A stretch of DNA of 64,000 nucleotides from Rivularia sp034931125 (lineage in GTDB: Bacteria; Cyanobacteriota; Cyanobacteriia; Cyanobacteriales; Nostocaceae), in assembly GCF_034931125.1 (NCBI RefSeq), contig NZ_JAYGHM010000031.1, forward strand, positions 26,784-90,783, in the 5' to 3' direction. The number at the start of each line of letters is the position of its first letter. The stretch's first letter is position 1. The notes under the pieces were generated by a model. It ran no database searches, was not told where the DNA came from, and saw only the letters and a list, made by a program, of their open reading frames with translations. Both the position numbers and the translations under genes were made by a program. Positions 42,556 through 51,898 of this stretch are shown in pieces.

Positions 42556-44985
42556 ATGGACAATCAATCTATCAATCAAAATAGTCATCTATCCCATCTG
42601 ATAAATCGCAATAATGCTTTATTAAAGGCGCAACAAGATGCGGCGCTTGATGGTATTTTGGTTGTAGATGAAAATCGGCAGGTTATTTCCTACAATCAGC
42701 ATTTTTGTAATTTATGGGAAATCCCAGAAGATATCATTAATGAAGGTAGTTCACCAAAATTACTAGCGTATGTCTTAACTAAATTACAATCGCCAGAATC
42801 GTTTTTAGAAAAGGTCAATTATCTCTACGAATATCCCGAAGAAATTAGTCGAGACGAAATATATTTCAAAGACGGACGAATTTTTGACCGTTATTCCAGT
42901 CCAATTCGCTCTAATAATGGAGAATATTACGGTAGAATTTGGTCTTTTCGAGATGTTACCGAACGTCAGCGAAGAGAAGAAGCACTGCGATTTATTGTTG
43001 AAGGTACTAGTACGCAAGTTGGAAGCGAATTTTTTTGTTCTTGCGTGCGTTCTTTAGCGACTATTTTGAGGATGCGTTATGCTCTGATTGCCGAATTTTT
43101 TTCCGAATCAAGACACAAGGTACGTACTTTAGCTTTTTGGACTGGAGAAGAATTTGGTGAAAATTTTGAATATGATTTACCTGCTACCCCTTGCGGACAA
43201 TTAATGAATGGAGAAATGCAGAGGTATAGGAATTCAGTTCAAAATTTATTTCCTCAAGACCCATATTTAATCTGTTTTGGTGCCGAAAGCTATATTGGTA
43301 TTCCTTTAATCGATAAAAATGGCACAGTTATCGGTTTAATCGCAGTTTTAGATACTAAAACATTACCAGAAAATACAGAAACAGAGGAATCAATCTTAAA
43401 AATTTTTGCAGCAAGAACCGGAGCGGAATTAGAACGTAGAAATTTAGAAACAGCTTTATTAAAACAGCTTGAAAGAAATACTTTATTAAATCAAATTACT
43501 CAGGAAATTCGTAATAGCTTGGATAGCCAGCAAATTTTCCAAACTACAGTCTATCAAGTTGGTAAAATATTTGCGGTAAGTCGCTGTCATATTCATACTT
43601 ATATTAATTCTCCTCAATTGCAAATACCTTTAGTAGCTGAATATCGGAACCCAAATTACTCTTCAATGCTAGGAGTAAATATTCCAATTAACGGTAATCC
43701 TCACGCTCAAAAAGTTTTAACACAAGATGCAGCTTGTCCCGCACCAGATATTTACAAGGAACCGTTATTACAGCCAGTTCAAGATATTTGTAATGAATGG
43801 CAAGTTAAATCTTTGTTATCAGTAAGAACATCTTATCAAGGACAAGCTAATGGCATAATAGTTTTACATCAATGTAACAGTATTCGTGATTGGACCAAAG
43901 ATGAAATCGAACTTTTAGAAGCAGTCGCAGCACAGGTAGGAATTGCATTAGCGCAAGCAAAACTTTTAGAGCAAGAGAAAGCCAACGCTAAACTTTTACA
44001 TATAGCCAAAAATCAAGCCGAAGCTGCTAATCATGCTAAAAGTACGTTTCTCGCAAATATGAGTCATGAATTGCGAACTCCTCTAAATGCAATTATTGGC
44101 TTTTCTCATTTAATGCAGCAAAATCATTCATTCAGCGCTCAACAACAAGAATATCTCAAAATTATTAATCGTAGCGGTAAGTCTCTTTTAAATTTGATTA
44201 ATGATGTCCTCGAAATATCAAAAATTGAAGCCGGACAAACTATATTCAATTCAGCCCCTTTTGATTTACATAGTTTATTACATACTTTGTGGTCAACTTT
44301 TCAACCCCAAGCCGAAGTCAAACATTTATCGCTGCAATTTGACTTAGCTCTCAATTTGCCTCAACATATTTTCAGTGACGAAACTAAACTGCGTCAAGTT
44401 TTATCAAATTTGTTAAGTAACGCGATCAAATTCACTAATACGGGAAGAGTTATTTTAAGAGTTTTTTTCACTTCATTCCCCTTATCCCTCTCCTTCCAAG
44501 TAGAAGACACCGGATGCGGTATCGCTTCAGAAGAGCTAAACAAACTATTTCAACCCTTCGTTCAAACTGTCAACGGTAATCAAGCTGGAAGTACGGGTTT
44601 AGGATTAGCAATTAGTCGTGAATTTGTACAGTTGATGGGAGGAGATTTGCAAGTAGAAAGTACTTTAGGTCAAGGCAGTATTTTTTACTTTTGTATAGCC
44701 GTAAATTTACTAGAATCTACTCAAATCTCAAATACAACTCAATCAACAGCGCTTTATTTATCAGAATTACAGGAAATAACTCGTGAAAATCTCACAATCA
44801 TGTCACCCGAATGGATTTCCAGTTTACATCAAGCAGCAATTGAAGTCGATGCTGATACAGTTTTTCGGCTGATCGAACGCATTCCTGATCGCTACCAAGT
44901 CATAGCTGAGAAGCTAATAAGGTTAACTCGTAACTATGACTTTGATGCAATCATCGCTTTGAGTAGGGGGAATGAAAATGTTTGA
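42556..44985 (+). CDS. Sensor histidine kinase, PAS-GAF-GAF
   Basis: The 809-residue product has no membrane helix. A PAS domain (about 18-135, ILVVDENRQVISYNQHFCNL; RDVTERQRREEAL) is followed by two GAF domains (about 140-300 and 315-470) without a visible bilin-binding Cys motif that I can assert, then a HisKA with H504 in ANMSHELRTPLNAI and a HATPase (NLLSNAIKFT, DTGCGI, GSTGLGLAIS). The C-terminus repeats the tail seen in the Cache kinase (MSPEWISSLHQAAIEV, PDRYQVIAEKLIRL, YDFDAIIALS). Its gene overlaps the next by 14 bases. Confidence 0.92.
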   Translation: MDNQSINQNSHLSHLINRNNALLKAQQDAALDGILVVDENRQVISYNQHFCNLWEIPEDIINEGSSPKLLAYVLTKLQSPESFLEKVNYLYEYPEEISRDEIYFKDGRIFDRYSSPIRSNNGEYYGRIWSFRDVTERQRREEALRFIVEGTSTQVGSEFFCSCVRSLATILRMRYALIAEFFSESRHKVRTLAFWTGEEFGENFEYDLPATPCGQLMNGEMQRYRNSVQNLFPQDPYLICFGAESYIGIPLIDKNGTVIGLIAVLDTKTLPENTETEESILKIFAARTGAELERRNLETALLKQLERNTLLNQITQEIRNSLDSQQIFQTTVYQVGKIFAVSRCHIHTYINSPQLQIPLVAEYRNPNYSSMLGVNIPINGNPHAQKVLTQDAACPAPDIYKEPLLQPVQDICNEWQVKSLLSVRTSYQGQANGIIVLHQCNSIRDWTKDEIELLEAVAAQVGIALAQAKLLEQEKANAKLLHIAKNQAEAANHAKSTFLANMSHELRTPLNAIIGFSHLMQQNHSFSAQQQEYLKIINRSGKSLLNLINDVLEISKIEAGQTIFNSAPFDLHSLLHTLWSTFQPQAEVKHLSLQFDLALNLPQHIFSDETKLRQVLSNLLSNAIKFTNTGRVILRVFFTSFPLSLSFQVEDTGCGIASEELNKLFQPFVQTVNGNQAGSTGLGLAISREFVQLMGGDLQVESTLGQGSIFYFCIAVNLLESTQISNTTQSTALYLSELQEITRENLTIMSPEWISSLHQAAIEVDADTVFRLIERIPDRYQVIAEKLIRLTRNYDFDAIIALSRGNENV

Positions 44986-46465
44986 TGCAACTAGCACCAA
45001 AGCAGATATTTTGGTCATTGACGACACTCCAGAAAACTTGGAACTACTGTCGCAAATACTGAAAGATAAAGGATACAAGGTTCGTAGTGTAACTAAACCT
45101 TCTACGGGTTTGCGGGGTGCGAAAGCTGCACCACCCGATTTAATTTTGCTCGATGTCAAAATGCCGGAAATGAACGGCTATGAAGTCTGTCAGCATTTAA
45201 AAGCAGATGAATTGACCCGCGAGATCCCCGTAATTTTTATCAGTGCGTTGGGAGATGTGCTAGATAAAGTCAAAGCATTTGAAGTTGGTGGTGTAGATTA
45301 TATTACCAAGCCCCTGCAAGTGGAAGAAGTTTTGGCTCGGATCAAAACACATTTGACAATCCGACAACTCCAACAGCAACTTCAAACCCAGAATAGACAC
45401 TTACAGCAGGAAATATCCGAACGTACCGCAGCTGAAGAAAAATTTGCCAAAGCCTTTCGTTCCAGTCCCAACCCAATCGCGATCGCAACTCTTGCAGAAA
45501 ACCGTTTTCTCGATATCAACCGCAGTTTTCTAGAAATAAGCGGTTATTCTCAAGCAGAAATTATTCAAAAATCCGCGACGAATCTCAATCTTTGGATAAA
45601 TCCTCAAGTCTATGATGATTCAGTTAAAATATTACTCCAAAATGATTCTTTGCACAATCAAGAATGCCAACTTCGTACCAAACAAGGTGAGATCAAAACA
45701 GTTTTACTTTCTATAGAACTAATCGAACTTGATGGTGTTGCTTGTACTTTAAATCTGATTAACGATATTACCGAACGCAAGCGTTTAGAAGATGAATTTA
45801 TTTCTTTAGTCAGCCATGAATTACGCACCCCAATGAATTCAATTATCGGAGCTTTAGACCTTTTAAGTACGCAGCAGTTAGGAGCTTTAACTGTTCAGGG
45901 ACAGCAAATTATTAACATAGCGATTAACAACACCGAACGTCTGATCCGCTTGGTAAATGACATTCTTGATTTAGAGCGGATCAAATCGGGTAAAATTAGC
46001 ATGCAGCCTTCAAAATGTAATGCTTATGAATTATTAATTCAAGCAGCCCAAGCAATGCAAGCAATGGCATATACAGCCCAAATTACTTTAAATGTAGAAC
46101 CGATATCAGTAGAAATTATTGTAGATTCAGACCGCATTTTGCAAGTTTTAACTAACCTATTAAGTAATGCAATCAAATTTTCAGAGCCTGGTAAAAGCGT
46201 GTGTTTGCGTAGTCAGATAAATTCGCTTTATCTACAAATAGAAGTCCAAGATAGAGGAAGAGGAATTCCCCCCGATAAACTACAGTTGATCTTTGAACGT
46301 TTTCAACAAGTAGACGCTTCTGATTCTCGCAGCAAAGGAGGTACCGGCTTAGGATTATCTATTTCTCGCAGCATCATCGAACAACATAAAGGACGAATTT
46401 GGGTAGAAAGTATCTTTGGTCAAGGAAGCACTTTTTATATTCATTTACCTTTAATCAATAAGTAG
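44972..46465 (+). CDS. Hybrid kinase REC-PAS-HisKA-HATPase
   Basis: An N-terminal receiver (D61 in ILLDVKMPEMNG, K in DYITKPL), a coiled coil, a PAS domain (about 160-275; FAKAFRSSPNPIAIATLAEN), HisKA with H282 in SLVSHELRTPMNSI and HATPase (NLLSNAIKFS, DRGRGIP, GTGLGLSIS). The domain order suggests that phosphorylation at the N-terminal receiver controls the kinase. The start overlaps the preceding gene by 14 bases, so the two are translationally linked. Confidence 0.92.
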   Translation: MKMFDATSTKADILVIDDTPENLELLSQILKDKGYKVRSVTKPSTGLRGAKAAPPDLILLDVKMPEMNGYEVCQHLKADELTREIPVIFISALGDVLDKVKAFEVGGVDYITKPLQVEEVLARIKTHLTIRQLQQQLQTQNRHLQQEISERTAAEEKFAKAFRSSPNPIAIATLAENRFLDINRSFLEISGYSQAEIIQKSATNLNLWINPQVYDDSVKILLQNDSLHNQECQLRTKQGEIKTVLLSIELIELDGVACTLNLINDITERKRLEDEFISLVSHELRTPMNSIIGALDLLSTQQLGALTVQGQQIINIAINNTERLIRLVNDILDLERIKSGKISMQPSKCNAYELLIQAAQAMQAMAYTAQITLNVEPISVEIIVDSDRILQVLTNLLSNAIKFSEPGKSVCLRSQINSLYLQIEVQDRGRGIPPDKLQLIFERFQQVDASDSRSKGGTGLGLSISRSIIEQHKGRIWVESIFGQGSTFYIHLPLINK

Positions 46466-46631
46466 GTCGGCGTTAAAAATTGTAATTAGGACAAGGGAGT
46501 AGGGAAAAGCTTTTAAACCAAATTTATATTTTGTTACATATTTAGGTTTATTTCTGCCAACTTAGTTAGTTGTATATAAGATGGTGAAGTAAAATAAAAT
46601 CTAAAATCTAAAATCTAAAATTAAATGGTTT

Positions 46632-47000
46632 ATGAGTAAATCTATTTTAGTAGTTGATGATGAAGAAGATGTGAGAGCGCTGATTCAGCTAGGTTTAGAA
46701 ATGCAGGCAGGTTGGAAAGTATTTAATGCTAATTCTGGAGAAGAAGCTATTAAAATTGCTATCAGCCAGCAACCTGATGTAATCTTATTAGATTTAATGA
46801 TGCCGGATATGGATGGTAAAACAACTTTACATAAATTGAAAAGCGATCCGAATACTCAGAAAATACCCGTAATTTTAATGACCGCTAAAGGAAAATCTAC
46901 CGTTGAAGAAAGCTTTGCAAATTTGGATTTAGCAGCAATATTTACCAAGCCTTTACGTCCTTTAAATCTTGCAAAACAGATAATTGAAGTAATATCTTGA
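46632..47000 (+). CDS. Stand-alone CheY-like response regulator
   Basis: The 122-residue receiver has VVDDEED, D54 in LLDLMMPDMDG, the Thr in LMTAKGKS and the Lys in IFTKPLRPL. It has no output domain, so it acts by protein contact or as a phosphate shuttle. It lies about 170 bases after the REC-PAS kinase, behind a short array of TCTAAAA heptamers. Confidence 0.9.
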   Translation: MSKSILVVDDEEDVRALIQLGLEMQAGWKVFNANSGEEAIKIAISQQPDVILLDLMMPDMDGKTTLHKLKSDPNTQKIPVILMTAKGKSTVEESFANLDLAAIFTKPLRPLNLAKQIIEVIS

Positions 47001-47222
47001 GATGGTAAATTAAGGGCGATCGCACAGTTGAAATCTGTATTGCAATTTTTCTATGACTTAAGATTTGATGTATCTATCTAATGATATTAAGTATTATGCT
47101 ATACGTGTGCAGCAAGTATAAAAGCGTAGTTATGTGGATAAAAACCAGGTTTTATTAATTGCAATAATCAAAAAGCAGACCCGAAAGCCTGCTCTACAAA
47201 AATCAAAAATTATCAATTATTC

Positions 47223-47993
47223 TTAAAATTTGTAGCTAAACACCTGAATTGCGCTATTTTCTGGTAAATCGTTAGGAGTTACACTAATCGTATCGCTGTT
47301 GCTACGACGTACCTGTATCCCGCTCATTACCGTGAGAAAATCATCTAATGGTGCAATATCACAACTATCCTTATCGGCAGCTTGGGTACGATAATGAGTA
47401 GGAATCACTAACTTTGGATTCAGAACTTGAATCGCTTGTCTGGCTTCACTCGCATTGTAGGCTTTATCGCTACCCCCTACAGGTACTAACAGTACGTCAG
47501 GACGACCCATAAGGATTTTTTGCTCTAAAGAAATAGGTGCAGCAGCACCTCCTAAATGCAGGATATTAATTCCTGCTTGCTTCCATTGCCAAGTTGTATT
47601 TATCCCAAAGCGTTTTCCACCAACGCGATCGTGATCTATACCAATCCCTTGAATCTTGATTGCTTTAAACTCGTAAACCCCTGGCTGGTAAATTAACTTG
47701 GGTTTTCCCGGTAAGCCTTCCACCGCACCTTCATCCAACAACTGACTGCTAATTAATACTAAATCTGCCGCAACATTAGGTGGACGATAGCCAGCAGTAC
47801 AGCCTACACTACGAAAAGGGTTGACTAAAATTTTCGTACCGTTACCCGAAAACAAAAAGCTAGTATGACCCAACCACTTAATTGATAGCGAACCACCAGA
47901 TTGGGCATTAACCCGTAATCCAGAACCCAAGTTAGCAAACAACGTACCTGCTAACCCCGCTCCAGCGTAGCCGATCAATTGTCGTCGTTTCAT
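47223..47993 (-). CDS. UlaG-like metallo-beta-lactamase-fold protein, degenerate, exported
   Basis: The start MKRRQLIGYAGAGLAGTLFA is a twin-arginine signal, with cleavage near VNAQS. The fold follows UlaG-like hydrolases: IKWLGHTSFLFSGNGTKILV, then a strand LVLISSQLLDEGAV where the usual HxHxDH motif should lie, and LVIPTHYRTQAAD. Two later His positions (HLGG, PTHYR) are kept, but the first three metal-binding His are not visible. It may therefore lack hydrolase activity. It starts directly after the stop of the trpG/pabA gene with no spacer. Confidence 0.78.
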   Translation of the reverse strand: MKRRQLIGYAGAGLAGTLFANLGSGLRVNAQSGGSLSIKWLGHTSFLFSGNGTKILVNPFRSVGCTAGYRPPNVAADLVLISSQLLDEGAVEGLPGKPKLIYQPGVYEFKAIKIQGIGIDHDRVGGKRFGINTTWQWKQAGINILHLGGAAAPISLEQKILMGRPDVLLVPVGGSDKAYNASEARQAIQVLNPKLVIPTHYRTQAADKDSCDIAPLDDFLTVMSGIQVRRSNSDTISVTPNDLPENSAIQVFSYKF

Positions 47994-48590
47994 TTATCTC
48001 AAAGGTAATTTTTCTAGAAAGTTTCGCAGCAATTGCTTTCCCGAACTAGTCAGGATACTCTCTGGATGAAACTGGACACCTTCTACGTGAGGAAAGTTCC
48101 TGTGTTGCACTCCCATAATTGTCCCATCTTCAACCCAGGCGGTGATTTCCAATACATCCGGAATCGTATCTCGCTCTATGATTAAACTATGATACCTGGT
48201 TGCGGTCATCGGATTATCCAATCCCCGAAAAACTCCTACCCCAGTATGAGAAACTTGAGAAGTTTTTCCATGCATCAAATAGGGAGCAGAAACAATTTTA
48301 CCGCCGAATACTTGACCTATACTTTGATGTCCCAAACATACGCCTAATATAGGGTAATTGGGTGCTAACTCTTCAATTAATTTTAAAGAAATTCCCGCAT
48401 CTTCCGGTCTTCCAGGACCCGGAGAAATCACTATACCATCAGGCTTCAATGCTCTAATTTCTTCTATTGATATCTTATCATTGCGAAACACCTGAATTTG
48501 CTCTGCTACGGGGAAATCAACAGCCAATTCTCCCAAATACTGCACCAAATTATAGGTAAAGCTGTCGTAATTATCTATGACTATCAGCAC
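47994..48590 (-). CDS. trpG: Glutamine amidotransferase subunit of anthranilate/aminodeoxychorismate synthase
   Basis: The 198-residue product has the class I glutaminase pattern: LIVIDNYDSFTYNLVQYLGE, the oxyanion segment SPGPGRPEDAG, the nucleophile in GVCLGHQSIGQVFGG (Cys) and the His-Glu of VQFHPESILT. It supplies ammonia to TrpE (anthranilate) or PabB (p-aminobenzoate); the two uses cannot be told apart here because no partner subunit gene is adjacent. The MBL-fold gene starts with no gap after its stop. Confidence 0.92.
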   Translation of the reverse strand: MLIVIDNYDSFTYNLVQYLGELAVDFPVAEQIQVFRNDKISIEEIRALKPDGIVISPGPGRPEDAGISLKLIEELAPNYPILGVCLGHQSIGQVFGGKIVSAPYLMHGKTSQVSHTGVGVFRGLDNPMTATRYHSLIIERDTIPDVLEITAWVEDGTIMGVQHRNFPHVEGVQFHPESILTSSGKQLLRNFLEKLPLR

Positions 48591-48843
48591 AGCGTTAAAC
48601 TCCTAGTTTTATCTGATGCCAAGCTTATTCTTATTGTATTATTTTAACTATTCAACGTTTACGGAACTAAATACGTTATTTCAAAAAAACTTAACTATAT
48701 AACGTTCACCACCGTCATGTGGGGCTTAGTGTTCCCAATACGGGAAAATATAAAATGCTCGAAACCTTGCGACTAAATGCAGCAAAATGTGAATGCTTTA
48801 CGGGAGCTAACGCAATTACATAGCGATAAATTTTTCCAGCCAC

Positions 48844-49305
48844 TTACTTGAACGATAAAATTAACTTAAATAAAGGAGGCAATATAAGCATCACAGCAAC
48901 CAATATTGCTACTAAAGCTGAAACTAGCACCGCAGCAGCTGCACAGTCTTTAGCAATTTTCGCTAATTCGTGATACTTTTGCTCAACTGTCAAATCGACA
49001 ACAGACTCAACAGCAGTATTGAGCAACTCTAAAGCTAAAACTAAGCCGCTAGTAACCGTAATTACCGATACTTCTACAGCTTTGAGATGTAAAAAAACGC
49101 TTAAGCCAATTGCCAAAGCGCAGACAGATACGTGGATGCGGAAATTACGCTGGGTTTGAAAAGCGTAGGTAATTCCAGCCCAGGCATATTTAAAACTAAC
49201 GAACAGATTGGAGGCAACAGCCCAAGATAATTCTCTTTGTTTAGACACAACTGTTTCTAAACGGTTTAGTTTTGGTGGAGTTGAAATTTGCTGGGACATA
49301 GGCAT
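48844..49305 (-). CDS. dgkA: Diacylglycerol kinase, prokaryotic (DgkA family)
   Basis: The 153-residue product has a soluble N-terminus (about 35 residues) and three membrane helices. The family signatures are present: AFQTQRNFRIHVSVCALAIG, LALELLNTAVESVVDL and AKIAKDCAAAAVLVSALVA. The enzyme phosphorylates diacylglycerol or undecaprenol-type lipid in the inner membrane. The ATG at 49305 is followed by a second in-frame ATG two codons later. It lies upstream of ybeY in most cyanobacteria-like contexts, as here, on the same strand. Confidence 0.9.
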   Translation of the reverse strand: MPMSQQISTPPKLNRLETVVSKQRELSWAVASNLFVSFKYAWAGITYAFQTQRNFRIHVSVCALAIGLSVFLHLKAVEVSVITVTSGLVLALELLNTAVESVVDLTVEQKYHELAKIAKDCAAAAVLVSALVAILVAVMLILPPLFKLILSFK

Positions 49306-49435
49306 AATGAGTGAGGTAATATTAAAATTTAATTTTTCTCGAATTTTAAAGGTTCATTAATATTTTGACAATTTTCTACAGGAATATATTAAAAGCACAA
49401 TTGAAGTATGGCATTAAAATAGCCGTTCGGCGAAT

Positions 49436-49969
49436 CTATTCTATGTTAATATCAATACCCAATGTCTTCAGTAGCATTACTTGCTTTTCCATCATTCTTT
49501 GCAAACTTTCTTCATCAGGATGATCCCATCCGATAAGATGTAGCAAACCATGAGATGTTAACCAAGCTAATTCAGTTTTCAAAGAATGATTTTGCTGTAT
49601 TGCTTGTTTTCTGGCGGTATCAATAGAAACGATGATATCGCCAAGATACAAAGGTTCATTCTCGGTATCAATTTCCGTAACGTATGGCGAATCTACTTCC
49701 AAAGCCGCAAAAGCTAAAACATCTGTAGGTTTATCTTGATGACGGTACTGAGAATTTAGGGTTTGAATTTCCGAGTCATCCGTCAAACGCAGCCCAATTT
49801 CATAGATTGAGGCTGGGGGAATATCGGATTGCAACATATTCACCCATTCACAAAACCAATTTTCCCAATTTTCACCAGTAATGCGGATATTTTCATCATT
49901 CTCTACATCCAGAGAAGATTCCTGAAAGTAATCCTGCACATAAACTTCAACGGAAAGCCGTTTATCCAC
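49436..49969 (-). CDS. ybeY: Endoribonuclease YbeY
   Basis: The 177-residue product carries the diagnostic zinc-binding motif HGLLHLIGWDH (three His) near residue 147 and YRHQDKPTDVLAFA about 65 residues before it. YbeY is a single-strand endoribonuclease in 16S rRNA 3' maturation and ribosome quality control. The length is at the upper end for the family because of an N-terminal extension. It is followed 130 bases downstream by dgkA on the same strand. Confidence 0.95.
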   Translation of the reverse strand: MDKRLSVEVYVQDYFQESSLDVENDENIRITGENWENWFCEWVNMLQSDIPPASIYEIGLRLTDDSEIQTLNSQYRHQDKPTDVLAFAALEVDSPYVTEIDTENEPLYLGDIIVSIDTARKQAIQQNHSLKTELAWLTSHGLLHLIGWDHPDEESLQRMMEKQVMLLKTLGIDINIE

Positions 49970-49983
49970 TCAATCTCCTCTCG

Positions 49984-50139
49984 TTAACGAGTTAGATAAG
50001 CAAGACCAATCAAAACAGCCAACAGTCCGAAAGTGGTCAGTGCAAAATGCTGTAGCGAGGTGCCACCCTTTTGCACCATATTCCTCATTGCCAACTTTGT
50101 ATAGCTGGGTTTATCTTCTTTGGTAGAAGAGTCGTTCAT
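49984..50139 (-). CDS. DUF3285-family small membrane protein
   Basis: The 51-residue product starts MNDSSTKEDKPSYTKLAMRN and continues MVQKGGTSLQHFALTTFGLL with one C-terminal helix (AVLIGLAYLTR). This is the size and pattern of the cyanobacterial DUF3285 family. I chose the ATG at 50139; an upstream extension to 50274 has no support. It sits 14 bases from the ybeY start, so the two may be one transcript. Confidence 0.75.
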   Translation of the reverse strand: MNDSSTKEDKPSYTKLAMRNMVQKGGTSLQHFALTTFGLLAVLIGLAYLTR

Positions 50140-50287
50140 AATAGTTGAAAAACAGATAATAACAAACTCTTCTATCAATGTAACAAACTGTTGACAAATG
50201 GAGTGCCGATTTGGCAATATTCTGGAAATTTGGTAATTGTTAATTGGTAATTGGATTTCTCCCCATGTCTCCACTACCGATTACCGA

Positions 50288-51404
50288 TTACCCATTCTCC
50301 ATAACTTGATTTTGCTGTCGTAGATAAGTTTGAATAAACGGATCTAGTTCACCATTCATTACGTCGGCGATCGCGGTTGTTTCGACGTTGGTACGTAAGT
50401 CTTTGACCATTTGATATGGATGGAATACGTAGTTGCGGATTTGATTTCCCCAGGAGGCTTCGACCATATCACCGCGAATTTCCGCGATTTGTTGAGCGTG
50501 TTGTTGTTGAGCAACGACTAATAGCTTTGCTTTGAGACGAGCAAGAGCTTTTTCTTTGTTCTGCAATTGCGATCGCTCTTCGGTACATCGCACGGCAATA
50601 TTTGTTGGTAGGTGAACTATTCGCACTGCGGTTTCTACTTTGTTGACGTTTTGTCCACCTTTACCACCGGCTCTAGATGTGGTAATTTCTAAATCCTTAT
50701 CGGGAATATCTAGCTGTACATTGTCATCTATCTGAGGCATGACTTCTATGCCTGCAAAACTGGTTTGTCGCTTACCGTTAGCGTTGAAAGGAGAAATCCT
50801 GACTAAGCGATGGGTACCCATTTCCGATCGCAAATACCCGTAAGCATAACGTCCGGTAACTTCTAATGTCGCCGATTTGATCCCAGCTTCATCTCCACGA
50901 GATTCATCACTCAATTTGACTTGATAGCCGTGACTTTCTGACCAGCGGGTATACATTCGTAACAGCATTTCCGCCCAATCTTGAGAATCAGTACCCCCCG
51001 CACCTGCTGTAACAGTTACTAATGCGCCCTTAGCATCGTAGGGACCCGAAAGCAACTGCTGTAACTCCCATTTGTCAAGTTCGCGATTAAGACTGGTAAC
51101 GTTAGATGTAGCTTCACTCAACAGCGATTCATCAGTGTCGGACTCCAAAAGTTCAACAACTGCCCTAGTATCCTCTAAACTAGAATACCAATCATGGTAC
51201 TGTTGCACATAAGATTTGAGGTCATTAAGTTCTTGCAGCGTATCTTGAGCCTGATCTTGGTCATCCCAAAATTCCGGTTGTGCTGCAATCTGTTCTAAAT
51301 CTTGGATTTTAGCTTTAACTGCGGGTAAGTCAAAGATAGTCCTGAGTTTTACCCAGGCGATTAGACAGCGTTTCGATTTCGCGTTTGAGTTCTAGAACGT
51401 CCAT
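50288..51404 (-). CDS. prfB: Peptide chain release factor 2, with programmed +1 frameshift
   Basis: The full gene is read as two frames. A short first frame starts at the ATG at 51404 (MDVLELKREIETLSNRLGKT) and reaches CTT TGA C at 51335-51329 (residue 24, then TGA at 51330-51332); shifting +1 there continues as DLPAVKAKIQDLEQ and reads to 50288, giving about 371 residues, the normal RF2 length. The catalytic GGQ is in SRAGGKGGQNVNKVE and the stop-recognition SPF in RISPFNANGKRQTSF. RF2 terminates at UGA and UAA; low RF2 favours the frameshift, giving autoregulation. A frame starting at 51208 is only the second part. Confidence 0.95.
51329..51335 (-). promoter_or_regulatory. Programmed frameshift site of prfB (CTT TGA C)
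   Basis: On the - strand CTT TGA C at the end of the 24-codon first frame is the universal RF2 slippery site. An AGGA stretch lies a few bases before it, as the internal Shine-Dalgarno-like stimulator. Confidence 0.9.
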
Positions 51405-51479
51405 ATTTGTTTATAATTGTCAGCTTTGATGCTTCTAGAATCTTTAGTGTATTTTATATTCATCTTTGATTCTAGCGAT

Positions 51480-51840
51480 TGTCTGCAAAATTTTCCTGTT
51501 TCAACTAAAACAGCAAGGAGTCCCACACCATAATCTTTGATTTGGTGTCGGGAGGAAAAGATTCCCTTGCGGGATCTAGTTTTTATCCTTGATAAAGCAA
51601 GAACTAGAAAACTTGTATTTGAGGTAATACCTCGTCCCTTCGGGCAATTCAGCAAGCGATACTTATTCACGACTAAGCCGTATAGAGGTACCAACTAGGG
51701 AAATATTGGTACGTATAACCTTGCCAAATCTGTACGGCCCTAACCAACTCTTGCTTTGCATACCGTGAACCTAGTTAAACTAAGTATTTTGCAAGCCTAC
51801 ACTGTACCCGAAGGTGTCAGTGTAGGTAGTTGACGGTTTT
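51480..51840 (+). mobile_element. Possible remnant of an IS200/IS605-type element right end
   Basis: No transposase is left. Features that suggest an IS200/IS605-family end are a hairpin with CCCACACCA and TTGGTGTCGGG (51521-51552), a CTCGTCCCTTCGGG stretch, and a terminal hairpin CCTACACTG / CAGTGTAGG (51796-51826) directly followed by TAGTTGAC. A 100-codon frame on the opposite strand has no recognisable protein. The assignment is by resemblance to remembered element ends, and so tentative. Confidence 0.35.
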
Positions 51841-51898
51841 TTGATTTAATTTCATTGGGCATGGGGCATAGGGTATGGATTAGAATATTTACAAATTA

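Noticed and set aside
51392..51694. 100-codon - strand frame upstream of prfB
   Set aside because: No recognisable protein; it overlaps the true start of prfB in another frame and lies in a likely element remnant.
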